The notes below the pieces were generated by a model that made no database searches, was not told the DNA's origin, and saw nothing but the letters and a program-made list of their open reading frames with translations. The position numbers were made by a program, and so were the translations under genes. From positions 41,602,019 to 41,666,018 of the forward strand of contig CM049306.1 of the NCBI GenBank assembly GCA_026874595.1: 64,000 nucleotides of DNA, read 5' to 3'. The DNA comes from Sipunculus nudus. Its lineage: Eukaryota > Annelida > Sipuncula > Golfingiida > Sipunculidae. Shown here one piece after another: positions 55,348 through 64,000 of this stretch. Numbering within the stretch: the first letter of the stretch is position 1; each line of letters starts with the position of its first letter.

Positions 55348-56502
55348 TGATACTTTGAAATAATGGTTACATAAGTCATTAATATATACTTAAAATACAG
55401 AGTTTATGTATTTAGTTTAATTTATTAATTAAATACATGTATATACAAAACAATTCTTATAATACAAATTATTATATTGAATGTGATATCAATCAATTAT
55501 TATTTTAAATCAAAACATTATGTGTTACTCTCTTGCTTTCACCAGTAATGCTTGCAGATGTAAACTTACTTCCACATTTTTGCTTCTTGTGCTCATTGTG
55601 AGAGCCTGGTGGACACTCTGACTCATTTGGACCTTAATTTGCAACAACAGAATAAATTTTTCACTTACATTTGTAACAATATTACTTATGATATAAAAAA
55701 ATAAACAAAAAAAAATTGAATATAATTTTCAAAAATATTTATTGTAATTTTTAGTAGTTATAGTAAATTTACTGTAAAATATAAATAAAATACTGCAGTA
55801 AATGATAGAACAAGAAAATATATTTATAGCTTCTAAACACACTTGCGGTTATGATGCTCTTATTGGATATGCTCATTTATTACAATATATGAGATATGTC
55901 ACGTTATCTTGTATAAATGATGAACCTGCCTTACATTTCAAAATATTCAAATCATTTCTTCAAAACATCAAGAAATGATTATATAGCAATTCAATCATTC
56001 AGCCCATTTCATAATTTAAAATATATTTACCATTTATATTGTAATTTATTTCATTAATTTTAAACATATATTGAAGCAAGTTATAGTTTGACTATAATAA
56101 ATTAATTATACATACCAGTACCTGGACCCTTCCTTTTTTCACCTTGTTGCTGGATCTTGTGTTCTTCCATATTTGACTACATTTAAATTAATATTAATAT
56201 TTATTATCATAAGTTATATCCTAGGCCCCATTTTTAAATTTAAATTACTTATATATAATGGTAACCTATCTTGTATAATTTTATAAAATGTCAAATAATA
56301 TATCTTTTACCATGATAAATATAATAATACATGTATAACCTTTAAATCACTTAAGAAAAATATTTTAATATTTGTTATATATTTATTTTAAATTAACATT
56401 TATACATTCAATGTATCTTAAACTTTTTTAATTAAATAATTATATATATATATATTTAACAAATAACACCTGCTGAATAAATTTAATGTAATTAATATTA
56501 CT

Positions 56503-56570
<68 letters not shown>

Positions 56571-57999
56571 AAAAATTAATTGCCAATTTTGTTCACAAAA
56601 GTCAATTTTAATTCAACACTTACAACAGTCAACATAACATTTCAAACATCATTTATATATAAATTATAATATTTTTAATATTTATATATAGGCCTATATA
56701 TACATTTATAATACCAGTTTAAAATTATTCCATGCATATAAATGTGCAGGACATAGTATCATTTATGTTATGTAATATATAACACATGTATATAAATATT
56801 TTACATGTGCATTCAATAATTTTATCCACCAGACAGTTTGGCGCCTACTAACCTGGTAAACAGACACACAGACGCTTGTTTTAAATTTAGACTTGTTAAC
56901 AACTTTCATCATATATTTTACTGAAGTGTATTTCATAAGGTTATTTTGCATATATATATTTATAGTTATTGTAATCAGACTCTGTTATAAATAACCATTT
57001 TATAAGGCAATTGTTTTCATGATTCTTGTTGTACATTTATATGCACTTGTTTTTTATTTTTTTTAAATGTAATCATTATAAAAGATTGTCCAGTCTACAC
57101 ATGCGTCAACATAAATGTCGCCATTAATACCCAAAATGCTTTGCGCGACTTCACAAAAGCTTACGCGTAAGTAGTCCGACCGTCACTTGACTGGTGTCCT
57201 TAGGACCCACTTGAGGGCAGTAAACTGCCACGAGCGTGTAAACAAAAAAAAAGAACACGCAAAGCGCATGCGTTGGCCTTCTGTTCTGGTGATTGCCATT
57301 GTGCTAGACCAGCGAGGTCTCATGACATTTTATAGCTCTAATAAAAGAATAAAACAAGTGATATATATGCTAAAAAATATCAGGTCATTTTAAATGAGCT
57401 CATATTTAATTGAAACAAATAATATAGACCAAAAAACATAACATTAAGCTTCCGTATAGGTTCTGGCTCAGCTTGTTCATGTCTTTGGTCCAATCTCATA
57501 CCGTAAAGTCTTATAATTTTTATATAATTTTATATCCTTCATCTATATGTTTCAATTAAATTTAATGAAAAACTGGACAATTGAAACCTGTGAAAAAATA
57601 AACAATGGGTCCTAAATAATCAATGAGTACCTGAAATCATATTTTCCTAAAGCTTGGGCAGGTAGCTATACTTCAAATAAAAAGATTTGCAATAAAAACA
57701 CCAAGTTCACCAAGTTCAGTGCAGGGGATTCCAGTTGAGAAGTTTAAGGGGTTAACCCTACCCCCCCCCCCCCGGAGATTTTACCATTTTTCCTGAATTT
57801 TTTAAAGCTAAACCTTCTTGCTGGAGTTTAGCATTATTCCCTTGTTGTAAGCTGTAACCCCATTCACCATAACCTTTCCCAGAATCCTAGACCCGCCCTT
57901 GCATTGAATCACAAAATCTACTGGGCGACACTAATGAAAGTTTACTTACATCTGCAACATGGGGGGCAGTCCTTCTTCTCCTTTCATCGCTTTCTTCAT
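37323..57999 (-). CDS. Unrecognised Ser-rich protein, two exons, intron holding the transposon
   Basis: The terminal exon 38124-37323 (minus) is open for 266 codons and has a strong acceptor, TGTTTATTTACAG. It needs an incoming phase of 2. The best partner is 57999-57950, where ATG AAG AAA starts a 50-bp frame ending in a GTAAGT donor with the same phase. The joined model is 283 codons. The protein starts MKKAMKGEEGLPPM, has a strongly basic stretch (residues about 40-75, with RVFRR, KLPRIFRRKF and SCFRR), then a long Ser/Thr-rich acidic region with no membrane segment or fold I recognise. The roughly 19.8-kb intron contains the 18-kb element; without it the intron would be about 1.8 kb. The large exon is well supported; the first exon is an inference from splice consensus and phase. 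Function unknown. Confidence 0.5.
39332..39374 (+). repeat. Left terminal inverted repeat, 43 bp
   Basis: It starts GCTCGTGGCAGTTTACTGCC and ends GGGTCCTTAGGACACC. It is the exact reverse complement of 57193-57235. It contains two small palindromes, GGCAGTTTACTGCC and GTCCTTAGGAC. A TGACGTCA palindrome lies just outside at 39310-39317. Confidence 0.88.
39375..42044. other. Left internal region of the transposon, with a direct duplication
   Basis: Non-coding and very AT-rich. A segment of about 190 bp (39,540-39,728) holding TTACATAGAA, AGCAGTGTG, ACTGGCGTCTC and AATAGCG is repeated, diverged, at 40,295-40,493. A G21 run lies at about 40,033-40,053 and (ATA/AAT)n at about 40,793-40,830. Promoter elements for the transposase should lie here, but I cannot point to one. 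Confidence 0.5.
48226..48430. repeat. Dispersed repeat end nested in the transposase gene
   Basis: CAGCTGACTGTAAGTCATCTG followed by GCAATCACTCTTTGTCCGTCGTCC is the inverse of the 68-bp unit at 29.9 kb. It marks one edge of a repeat insertion inside the SWIM-region intron. Confidence 0.6.
48445..48936 (+). pseudogene. Non-LTR retrotransposon C-terminal fragment
   Basis: An open frame of 163 codons with a KLRTYREFK...YLEIFNNREQRSKFTQLRIS...EKGRYIRP...RICTKC pattern. This is typical of the region after the reverse transcriptase in LINE-like elements (the zinc-knuckle tail). The final His/Cys part is not conserved, and there is no polymerase domain upstream, so this is a 5'-truncated fragment. 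It lies in the enlarged intron of the transposase gene. Confidence 0.6.
50238..51240. repeat. Tandem array of about 145-170 bp units, each with a TGACCTTTGACC element
   Basis: Six units carry TGACCTTTGACCT or a near match at 50246, 50392, 50562 (one mismatch), 50705, 50851 and 50995. They alternate with ATATATAAGTCAAGTTTGAAATC and AGATGGCTCCTGTG blocks. A diverged inverse (AAGGTCAAGGCCA) follows near 51,136. This is a dispersed bivalve-type repeat nested in the transposase intron. Confidence 0.75.
52781..52829. repeat. (TA)n microsatellite
   Basis: About 24 TA units between the convergent ends of the two transposon genes. Confidence 0.9.
53554..53559 (-). terminator. Candidate polyadenylation signal of the accessory gene
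   Basis: AATAAA on the minus strand, 93 bp after the TAA stop at 53654-53652. Position and orientation fit the 3' end of that gene. Confidence 0.5.
53652..56170 (-). CDS. Transposon accessory protein, five exons, 187 residues, unknown function
   Basis: Minus-strand exons 56170-56116, 55632-55570, 55253-55197, 54332-54069 and 53776-53652 join without a stop, and all four introns are phase 1 with GT-AG ends (donors GTATGT, GTAAGT, GTAGGT, GTGTGC). The protein starts MEEHKIQQQGEKRKGPG, is hydrophilic and Lys/Pro-rich for about 60 residues, then has a more ordered part (residues about 65-148) with SRLAPRRSRRTPVSQ, MICQWVGPPEHMSFLALSEAL and LQKLYQLAVEGQTGDV, and a basic tail. No membrane segment, signal peptide or catalytic motif is evident. 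It is convergent with the transposase inside the same inverted repeats, as mudrB is with mudrA in MuDR, but I see no similarity to MURB that I can vouch for. A role in transposition is an inference from context only. Confidence 0.6.
55313..55345. repeat. (TA)n microsatellite
   Basis: About 16 TA units in an intron of the accessory gene. Confidence 0.85.
56510..56566. repeat. (TA)n microsatellite
   Basis: About 28 TA units between the accessory gene start and the right transposon end. Confidence 0.9.
57193..57235 (-). repeat. Right terminal inverted repeat, 43 bp
   Basis: Exact reverse complement of 39332-39374, beginning GGTGTCCTTAGGACCCACTT and ending AACTGCCACGAGC. Sequence on both sides of it diverges from the left copy at once, apart from the outer GCTTTGCGT match. 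Confidence 0.88.
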
Positions 58000-58029
58000 G
58001 CAGTTTATAGTTGTTCAGAAATGTCTCAC

Positions 58030-58230
58030 CTGATCTTTCTATACAAAAAAGCCTCGCTGTCTAGTGTCTGTCAGATCTTACGCGCGCTCAGCAAGTCTGA
58101 TCGAGTAAGACTGATCGAGTTGAGTATTCTGTGACATGAGCGTTACCAAGGGGACGTCACGTATATGACGTCATAAAACCCATACCTTGCTAAAATGTAC
58201 CTTGTGACCTTTGACCAGGAGGGATACTTC
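58030..58230 (-). promoter_or_regulatory. Putative promoter of the minus-strand gene at 57,999
   Basis: A palindromic CRE-type TGACGTCA lies at 58166-58173, GGGACGTCACG just beside it, and a DR1-like TGACCTTTGACC at 58205-58216, 170-215 bp upstream of the proposed ATG. The region has more CpG than its surroundings. No TATA box is obvious. Inference only. Confidence 0.35.
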
Positions 58231-59456
58231 CCCTGTTAACCGTAGGCCCCTACCGGTAGGCCTATAATAAAATGAAATTAGGCCCTATAATTTAATCAAT
58301 ATATGCCGGTTATTATATTTTTTTACATGTTAGAAAGCTTCAACATCCCTACACATTGAGAAGTTTATATAAGCCCATATATATGCCCCATAAATATGAC
58401 CACACACTATTAAACTTTTTTTAACTCGCAAACCTCTAGGTATTTAATGTTTTGAATTATGTGTTTTACCTGCATATTTATGTTTTATCATTTTTTTCAT
58501 CCTTATTTTTACATGTATAGTCAAATACTTTCTGTGTTATTTTTATGTATCTTAATGTATTATTTTTATGTATTTATTTATTTATATTTTTGTAATGAAT
58601 TGCAAGCTAACAACAGATTCCTTGATAACAAATGAAGGATAATAAATGTTGTTTTATCTTATTTTATCTTATTAACAATAGGCCCTATATAATCTCTTAT
58701 AATTATAATCCTGTGATTTAAGATTCATACCGTGTGCTTATTCTCGTCGCCATCTTGGTCATTATATCCTACATTACACTCTACAATTATGTACATCCAG
58801 CCTGTTACCAGTGCATTAGCAAAATGTGGTGAATGCAAAATTATTATTCTATGACCAGTAAAACCCATCGCACCTGACGATTGATCCTTACCTATATTAA
58901 TTACCAGTGGCGCAATTTCCCTTTCGGGACTTAAGTCTACCCTTACCGCACCCCCACCCCCCCCCCCCCCCTTTCCAATATATAGTGCAAGCCTATACAG
59001 TCGAATTTCAAGTAGTACACTGAGGCCGAGGGATTCTTTTTTTTATATCCACTATACCACAAGTCTACGTCTATAATACCGGTATGTTCATAATCGGTTT
59101 ATTTGTCCCTTCCATTTATATCGTTTCAGTTCATCAGCTATCAGACTGTTACGGAGTCGTGTTGGATTTTTTTAGAACCCTGCCAGGGTTTTAGTTTTTA
59201 CGTTTGCTACTATAATGCGTAAAATAAAACGTACTCCTACATGTTAGCCTACTGAAAGAGGTATCATTCCGTGTTAGCTCTTATCACTCAGGCCGTCTAA
59301 AATAACTGATAGGGCCAAACGTCTTTATTTAATAAAAATCGACGTTTGGGTGACAGGTTGCCGCCAGTCGGGGAGCTGTAAATTTGTTAGAAGCAGTAGC
59401 TGTTCGACACGGTAAGAGCGAGTTTGATGGCTTTGATAGTGTTCTGGAAATATGAC

Positions 59457-59660
59457 TTAACCATGCATCGACTGGTCCGGTCTATCGGATGACCCTTGCT
59501 CGGCTTCCTCGTCACTGCTGAATGCTGGAGTGGCATATTTCCCATCCCTTTCTCCAAGGAGCCTCACTTTCAGTATCGAAATCAGATTCAGGTATGTCTG
59601 ATACCTGTTTGGGTTTACCTTTGTTATCGTATTTAATAAGGCTGGGTTTCGCCTACAAAT
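59457..59660 (-). pseudogene. Pannexin C-terminal tail remnant with frameshift
   Basis: Read on the minus strand, PESDFDTESEAPWRKGW is followed, after a one-base frame change, by YATPAFSSDEEAEQGSS and a stop at 59459-59457. The intact channel gene ends with YDSESESDDQGKWGPEFATP and then GYSSDEDVESGSS. The shared order (acidic Ser-rich, Trp-Gly, (Y/F)ATP, SSDE, GSS) and a nucleotide match at GCCAC(T/C)CC and AGCAGTGA(C/T)GAGGA argue for common origin. Upstream minus-strand sequence (59,670-60,100) is a recent tandem duplication with no channel domains. So this is a relic of a paralogue's last exon, unless the frameshift is an assembly error. Confidence 0.5.
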
Positions 59661-59693
59661 TTCGAATTGCAATATTCTGTGATATGTAGAAGT

Positions 59694-59749
59694 GTATTTC
59701 GATACCTATTTCGATTTTTTCATTTTGTTTAATTTATGGGAAATGAGTG

Positions 59750-59790
<41 letters not shown>

Positions 59791-59950
59791 TATTAATATT
59801 ATAATTATGAATCATTTTCCATACATGTCAAATATGAGAAATAGAAGTTTATGCAGATCAATTTATTTACAACACGAAATATGGCAATATCGAAGTATTT
59901 CGATACCTATTTCGATTTTTTCATTTTGTTTAATTTATGGGAAATGAGTG

Positions 59951-59997
<47 letters not shown>

Positions 59998-60096
59998 TAT
60001 TAATATTATAATTATGAATCATTTTCCATACATGTCAAATATGAGAAATAGAAGTTTATGCAGATCAATTTATTTACAACACGAAATATGGCAATA
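59694..60096. repeat. Near-identical 200-bp tandem duplication with a (TA)n core
   Basis: Copy 1 is about 59,694-59,890 and copy 2 about 59,895-60,096. Text such as TTTCATTTTGTTTAATTTATG and CATACATGTCAAATATGAGA is identical in both; the only visible difference is the length of the internal (TA)n. A C17 run follows the second copy. Confidence 0.9.
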
Positions 60097-60661
60097 CTCC
60101 CCCCCCCCCCCCCCCCCGTCGAATCCACTTGTGCTTACGCTCATTGTTCCTCTATTTTAAATTCCACGAAAATGCATCAGACCACTGATACAATATGATG
60201 TAAAATGCCCGACATATTTGTAGATGCACATGTTGTATAAAATAATTACATAAAGGCCTATAGACTATATTAAAAAGTCATTTCACAATTATTTCTTATA
60301 TATTATGATATTCATATACATGTTTCTTGCACGACCTTTCTATACGAGCCTCCCACACAACAGCAAATTAACTTCTAACAAAGTAAACTAGTATTGCTAT
60401 CGCCATCTAGTGGTAAATTTGAAAATTATTTTTCGGAACCACATGTTTCTGTTTATATTTGGGCTCGGGAATTGTGGGTAATATTTACACTCTCCACAAT
60501 TTTTAAAATGATAAATATAACCATTATTTTGAAAAATATTCTCAGTTTATACGGCTGATTTGGAAGAATTTGGAAAGTTCATTCATAATTTATTTGCAAA
60601 ATAGTTTAATCAATGATAAGTTTAAGCCGTGACCGAATATAAATGGCATACTGAAACAAGT

Positions 60662-63600
60662 ATGAATGGAGACTATGAATTTAAATGTCACTGGCGGCCA
60701 AGCAGGTGCGTTGAACTGAACAGTCCTTTACCGATTTTTCTCCAGCCAGATCAGCCTTCGTTGAAAAAGAAAGGTGCGTATATATGATCTAGTACGCCTC
60801 GCCATTCCTGTCCAACTCACAGGCGCTTGAATCCCTAGTTGTATAGAAATTGGCTTAAATAATGTTAAAAATTCTTTATGGCTTATAAGTTATATGAACA
60901 ACCCGGTGTGACTCGTATTTACCGTCCGGGCCGTTCGGGACCGTTCAAGACTCTCTGAATACCGTCCGGAACTACCTGAACCTACACTGTCACCGGTCAG
61001 TGTATAGCACTTTGGCCTCCAATCCAACAGTACCCTGTTGAAGTACTAGGAAGCAATTATGGAATCCCTACAAGATTGGAAGCGAAATCGGGCTGCTGTT
61101 TTAGTCGGGAGGGAGATCCTGTTCTTTAGGCTTACATATGTAAACCTACAGCCTACAGATCACTGAGGTGAACAAGCACAGGCCACAGTGCTACCCCTAA
61201 CCTGGCCAATCAGGAGGCTGCATGCCTGAATCAGTGAATGGTGGCTGGATGGAGCAGGGCTATCAGTGTAATTATACTGTGTGAGACTGCCAGCTCCAGA
61301 GCTTATCACCTAAAATCATTGGTCATTAATTTGGTCATAAGTCCAATGCTAATTGAGTTACAGATATGAATATTATAAATTAATCAAATGAATGGTTTTA
61401 AATCTCTGTGTATGGGTTGATAGATAAAATTATCATATATTGGCTTGTAAGTGTTACACAACATTTGTTGTACAAGAACTTTTTATGTAATATACATAAA
61501 TAACAGTGAATTACCCTAACTGACCTGTTATGATTAATACTGTCATTTAAAAATGTTTAAAATTAACATTCCATAAGATAAATATTTTTCTTTTATTCAT
61601 TAGTAATTGTAAATAAAGCTGGGGACACATACCAAAGTTTATCACATCCGTTTAACCTATCTGGTCATAGTTTCCGTCTAAACAGTATTGGACACTTTAA
61701 TTTCAGTTGAACAATTATCACCTGCGTACAATGGATCTGTTGATCGCAGATATTGAACACTGCTCAAATTTTGCGATGAATGCATCCGGTAAACACATAG
61801 GGGATTCGACTTTATGTCTTAAATTTGGGAAGCCTTCACTTCAATTGTCAAAAAAATCACTCGGTAAAAAATTCATGGAACTTTAAAAGGGGTATTACTG
61901 TAAGGAAGCTTCCCCATGTATATAACACTCCATTTGCATCTTACCATATCACTGAAAAATTACAACAATGATGCAATAAAAGTGACATTTAAATTAAAGT
62001 GGAAACAAAATTAAGTTTTAAACACGGGCAGCAGGACATTAATTTTAGAGAGGTGGTCCTATCCAACATTAATTTGATTAATAATATAATTATTTGTACT
62101 TTTTACTGAAATATCATTTATGTTTACTGGCATAAATCTTTATCTGAATGGGCAAAACAAAGTATCATCATGTGTTTGTGGCATGAGTTGCCACATGGTT
62201 GCCATTCATTCATCAAATTTGACCAATGCATGAGATAAACACAATGCGATAAACACTGGTATTTGTCACCAGCTTTAGATAATGGTAAATAGCCCATGAA
62301 CAGAATCATGGGAAGGTTCGTACATGGATATGTGGTGCTATTGCAAAGATTTCCTGTTTCTAATAAAGGATTTATTCTGGATCTACTTTCACAGTTTCTT
62401 GTGTTCTAAATATAAAAGAAAATTGTCAGCTGTGATTTTTATTTATAGACTAAATATCCTGCCAGGCCCTTGTTTCAAGCAGCCAAGTCTAAATAAATTC
62501 CCAGACTTTTACACAAATTTCAGCAAGTCATCGTGGATATGTTAATACAAAACTTTGATTTGCACCTCATAAACTCAGGTTATAGCTTAATATCCACCAC
62601 CTTAAATTAAAATAATTACAGATGCCAATTCATCAAAGCACTTTATCATTTTCTAAGTTCACATACTAGAATATATTAACTCTACTACTAAAATTACCGA
62701 GACCACAAATTAGGTTTACAATTAACAAAAATTAAATTGGTACAAATGTATTAATGTGTATTGTCACAAATCATGTGACCACAAATTGGACATTTAAACC
62801 TGTTTTGTCAAATGGATTAATAATTTTTTCACCTTCTTACAATTATATGATAACTCTGTATGCCTACAGGACAAGGTAGCACTTTGGCTCTGCACTTAAT
62901 CATAGGGTACAATATGGCCAATGAGTTTCCCAAAATACCATCCAAAGCAGAACAAGTTGGAAAACTACAAAGGATAGAAATACACTATATAGTCCGTAAT
63001 AGTTTATTATTGTGTCAATTTTTGCATGTAATGCATATATAGATATCAGAACCTATCACAAGACCCTAATTAACCAAATCAACATTCAGCAGTGCAAAAT
63101 GGCAAGCATTGCTGTATGCTCTTCACACAGTGGTTAACCCAATTTCGTGAAACCTGTGTGTGTAACACGATTATATCGGACCTTAACACAAGACCCTAAT
63201 TAATCAAGCCAATATTCAACAATGCATTGAATGCAACATGGCAAACATTGCTATATGTCATCCAAGACATCCTTTTATGTAACCACTGCTTTGAACTGCA
63301 AATGTTCTCTGGGCAGGAACACCAGGGTGCACACAGAGCACAGGATTGTAATTAGACCAGTGAGAGTGTAATATTACAATTTGCATCCTGCCCAAAGTTT
63401 AAACTTCGGACTTCTGCTATTGTTGGTTTGATTACAGCTCCCATTAGTGTAATTCTTGGCAGTATGCCAGAATTTGTGTTATCTCAGTTGGTACATTTCC
63501 TACTCATGAAAACTCATTTGGGGGAGAGATCAAAAAGCTATAAATTATCCCAATGCTTTTATACAAAAAAATTTTAAAAGGATATCATGAAAATTGAAAT

Positions 63601-64000
63601 TATTGAAATTGAAACCTGTGTGAAATCTCTGAATAAATATTACTAAGATTTTTAGAATATATAGCCTGAAATAGGTTTCAAATAAACCCCATAAAATACT
63701 CTTTGGTTCAGGCAAACAAAGACACTAAATGACCTAATACTACCTCCATTAAAATAAAACAATAGCATTTGGGTGCACAGACGATGTTGCTACTTTAAAA
63801 AGTTCTCACCTTTTTCATCCTTCATTTGTAGAGATGAGTGCGGAGATTGGTGAGTTGACATGCTCTGTGGCTGTGGAGGATTTGGCCGCCAGTGGTCAAG
63901 TGACAAAGTGCAATGTTTACCGGCAAGCGGTGCTCGGTTTGCTGAGGAATGAATTCAGAGACATTTACATACAGGCTCAACTCGGCAAAGCCATTCACAA
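60662..64000 (+). CDS. Unrecognised gene, first two coding exons, runs off the window
   Basis: Exon 1, 60662-60773, reads MNGDYEFKCHWRPSRCVELN... to PSLKKK and ends at an AAAG|GTGCGT donor (phase 1). Exon 2 starts at 63832 after TTCATTTGTAG and restores the phase, reading EMSAEIGELTCSVAVEDLAA and on through VYRQAVLGLLRNEFRDIYIQ to the window edge without a stop (56 more residues). The second exon has amphipathic helical character and no motif I recognise. A further open stretch after CCTACAG at 62,869 also fits phase 1 but has no good donor, so it is left out. The intron, 60,774-63,831, holds a CAGGCGCT transposon end (60,820) and an approximately 125-bp direct repeat at 63,050-63,260. Confidence 0.55.
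60820..60837 (+). mobile_element. Solo terminus of the CAGGCGCT MITE family
   Basis: CAGGCGCTTGAATCCCTA matches the left end of the 586-bp element at 4048 with one difference over 18 bases. No partner terminus was found nearby, so it is a fragment or a diverged relative. Confidence 0.45.

Larger units (their letters stand above)
39271..57274. mobile_element. 18-kb MULE-type DNA transposon with two convergent genes
   Basis: The ends are marked by a perfect 43-bp inverted repeat (39332-39374 and 57193-57235). Outside these, GCTTTGCGT is also inverted (39287-39295 and 57257-57265), next to imperfect hairpins, which suggests the repeat reaches about 39,271 and 57,274. The nine bases flanking those limits, GGTCTTACG and GGCCTTCTG, agree at 6 of 9, a weak candidate for the 9-bp target duplication expected of Mutator-like elements. 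Inside: a MULE transposase gene on + (42,045-52,077), an accessory gene on - (56,170-53,652), and a younger repeat and LINE insertion at about 48.2-51.3 kb. The element is much larger than typical MULEs, partly through introns and nested insertions. The exact ends are uncertain. Confidence 0.72.

Noticed and set aside
62860-63042. Open stretch after a CCTACAG acceptor that fits the phase of the 60.7-kb exon
   Set aside because: No good donor before its stop, and the exons at 60,662 and 63,832 already join directly in phase; it could be a rare alternative exon.

Overview
This is animal nuclear DNA with small exons, GT-AG introns, long (TA)n tracts and many dispersed repeats. Three things point to a lophotrochozoan, most likely a bivalve mollusc: the nicotinic receptor type, an AT-rich background, and repeat families carrying runs such as TGACCTTTGACC and GTCCGTCCGTCC that are typical of bivalve genomes. 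The species cannot be named from this window. All gene models below were built by hand from splice sites, reading phase and protein motifs.

Layout. (1) 0-12.2 kb: a five-exon alpha-type nicotinic acetylcholine receptor (nAChR) gene on the + strand, 528 codons, with an array of GATATC-centred motifs just before its ATG. (2) 12.2-21.5 kb: intergenic DNA made of dispersed and tandem repeats. (3) 22.3-24.9 kb: a two-exon pannexin-like channel gene on the + strand, 443 codons. (4) 27.0-36.0 kb: two large CT-rich, G-poor satellite blocks with units of about 17 bp and about 30 bp, separated by a 1.8-kb spacer. (5) 37.3-58.0 kb: a two-exon minus-strand gene of unknown function. Its intron appears to hold an 18-kb DNA transposon (about 39.27-57.27 kb) bounded by a perfect 43-bp inverted repeat. 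(6) 59.45-59.67 kb: a frameshifted remnant resembling the pannexin C-terminal tail. (7) 60.66-64.0 kb: the first two exons of an unrecognised + strand gene that runs off the window.

The main discovery is the 18-kb element. On the + strand it holds a multi-exon MULE (Mutator-like) transposase gene: a WRKY/FLYWCH-like zinc-binding N-terminus, a MULE catalytic core with two of the three acidic residues visible, and two SWIM-like zinc fingers. On the minus strand, convergent with the transposase, lies a complete five-exon gene for a 187-residue protein that I do not recognise. This two-gene convergent layout resembles maize MuDR (mudrA/mudrB). The transposase appears damaged (a frameshift near 51,500, and no exon found for the catalytic Glu), while the accessory gene is open throughout.

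The other notable observation is that the nAChR subunit has Asn at the M2 9' position, where Leu is nearly universal. It also has Arg at the loop D Trp position.
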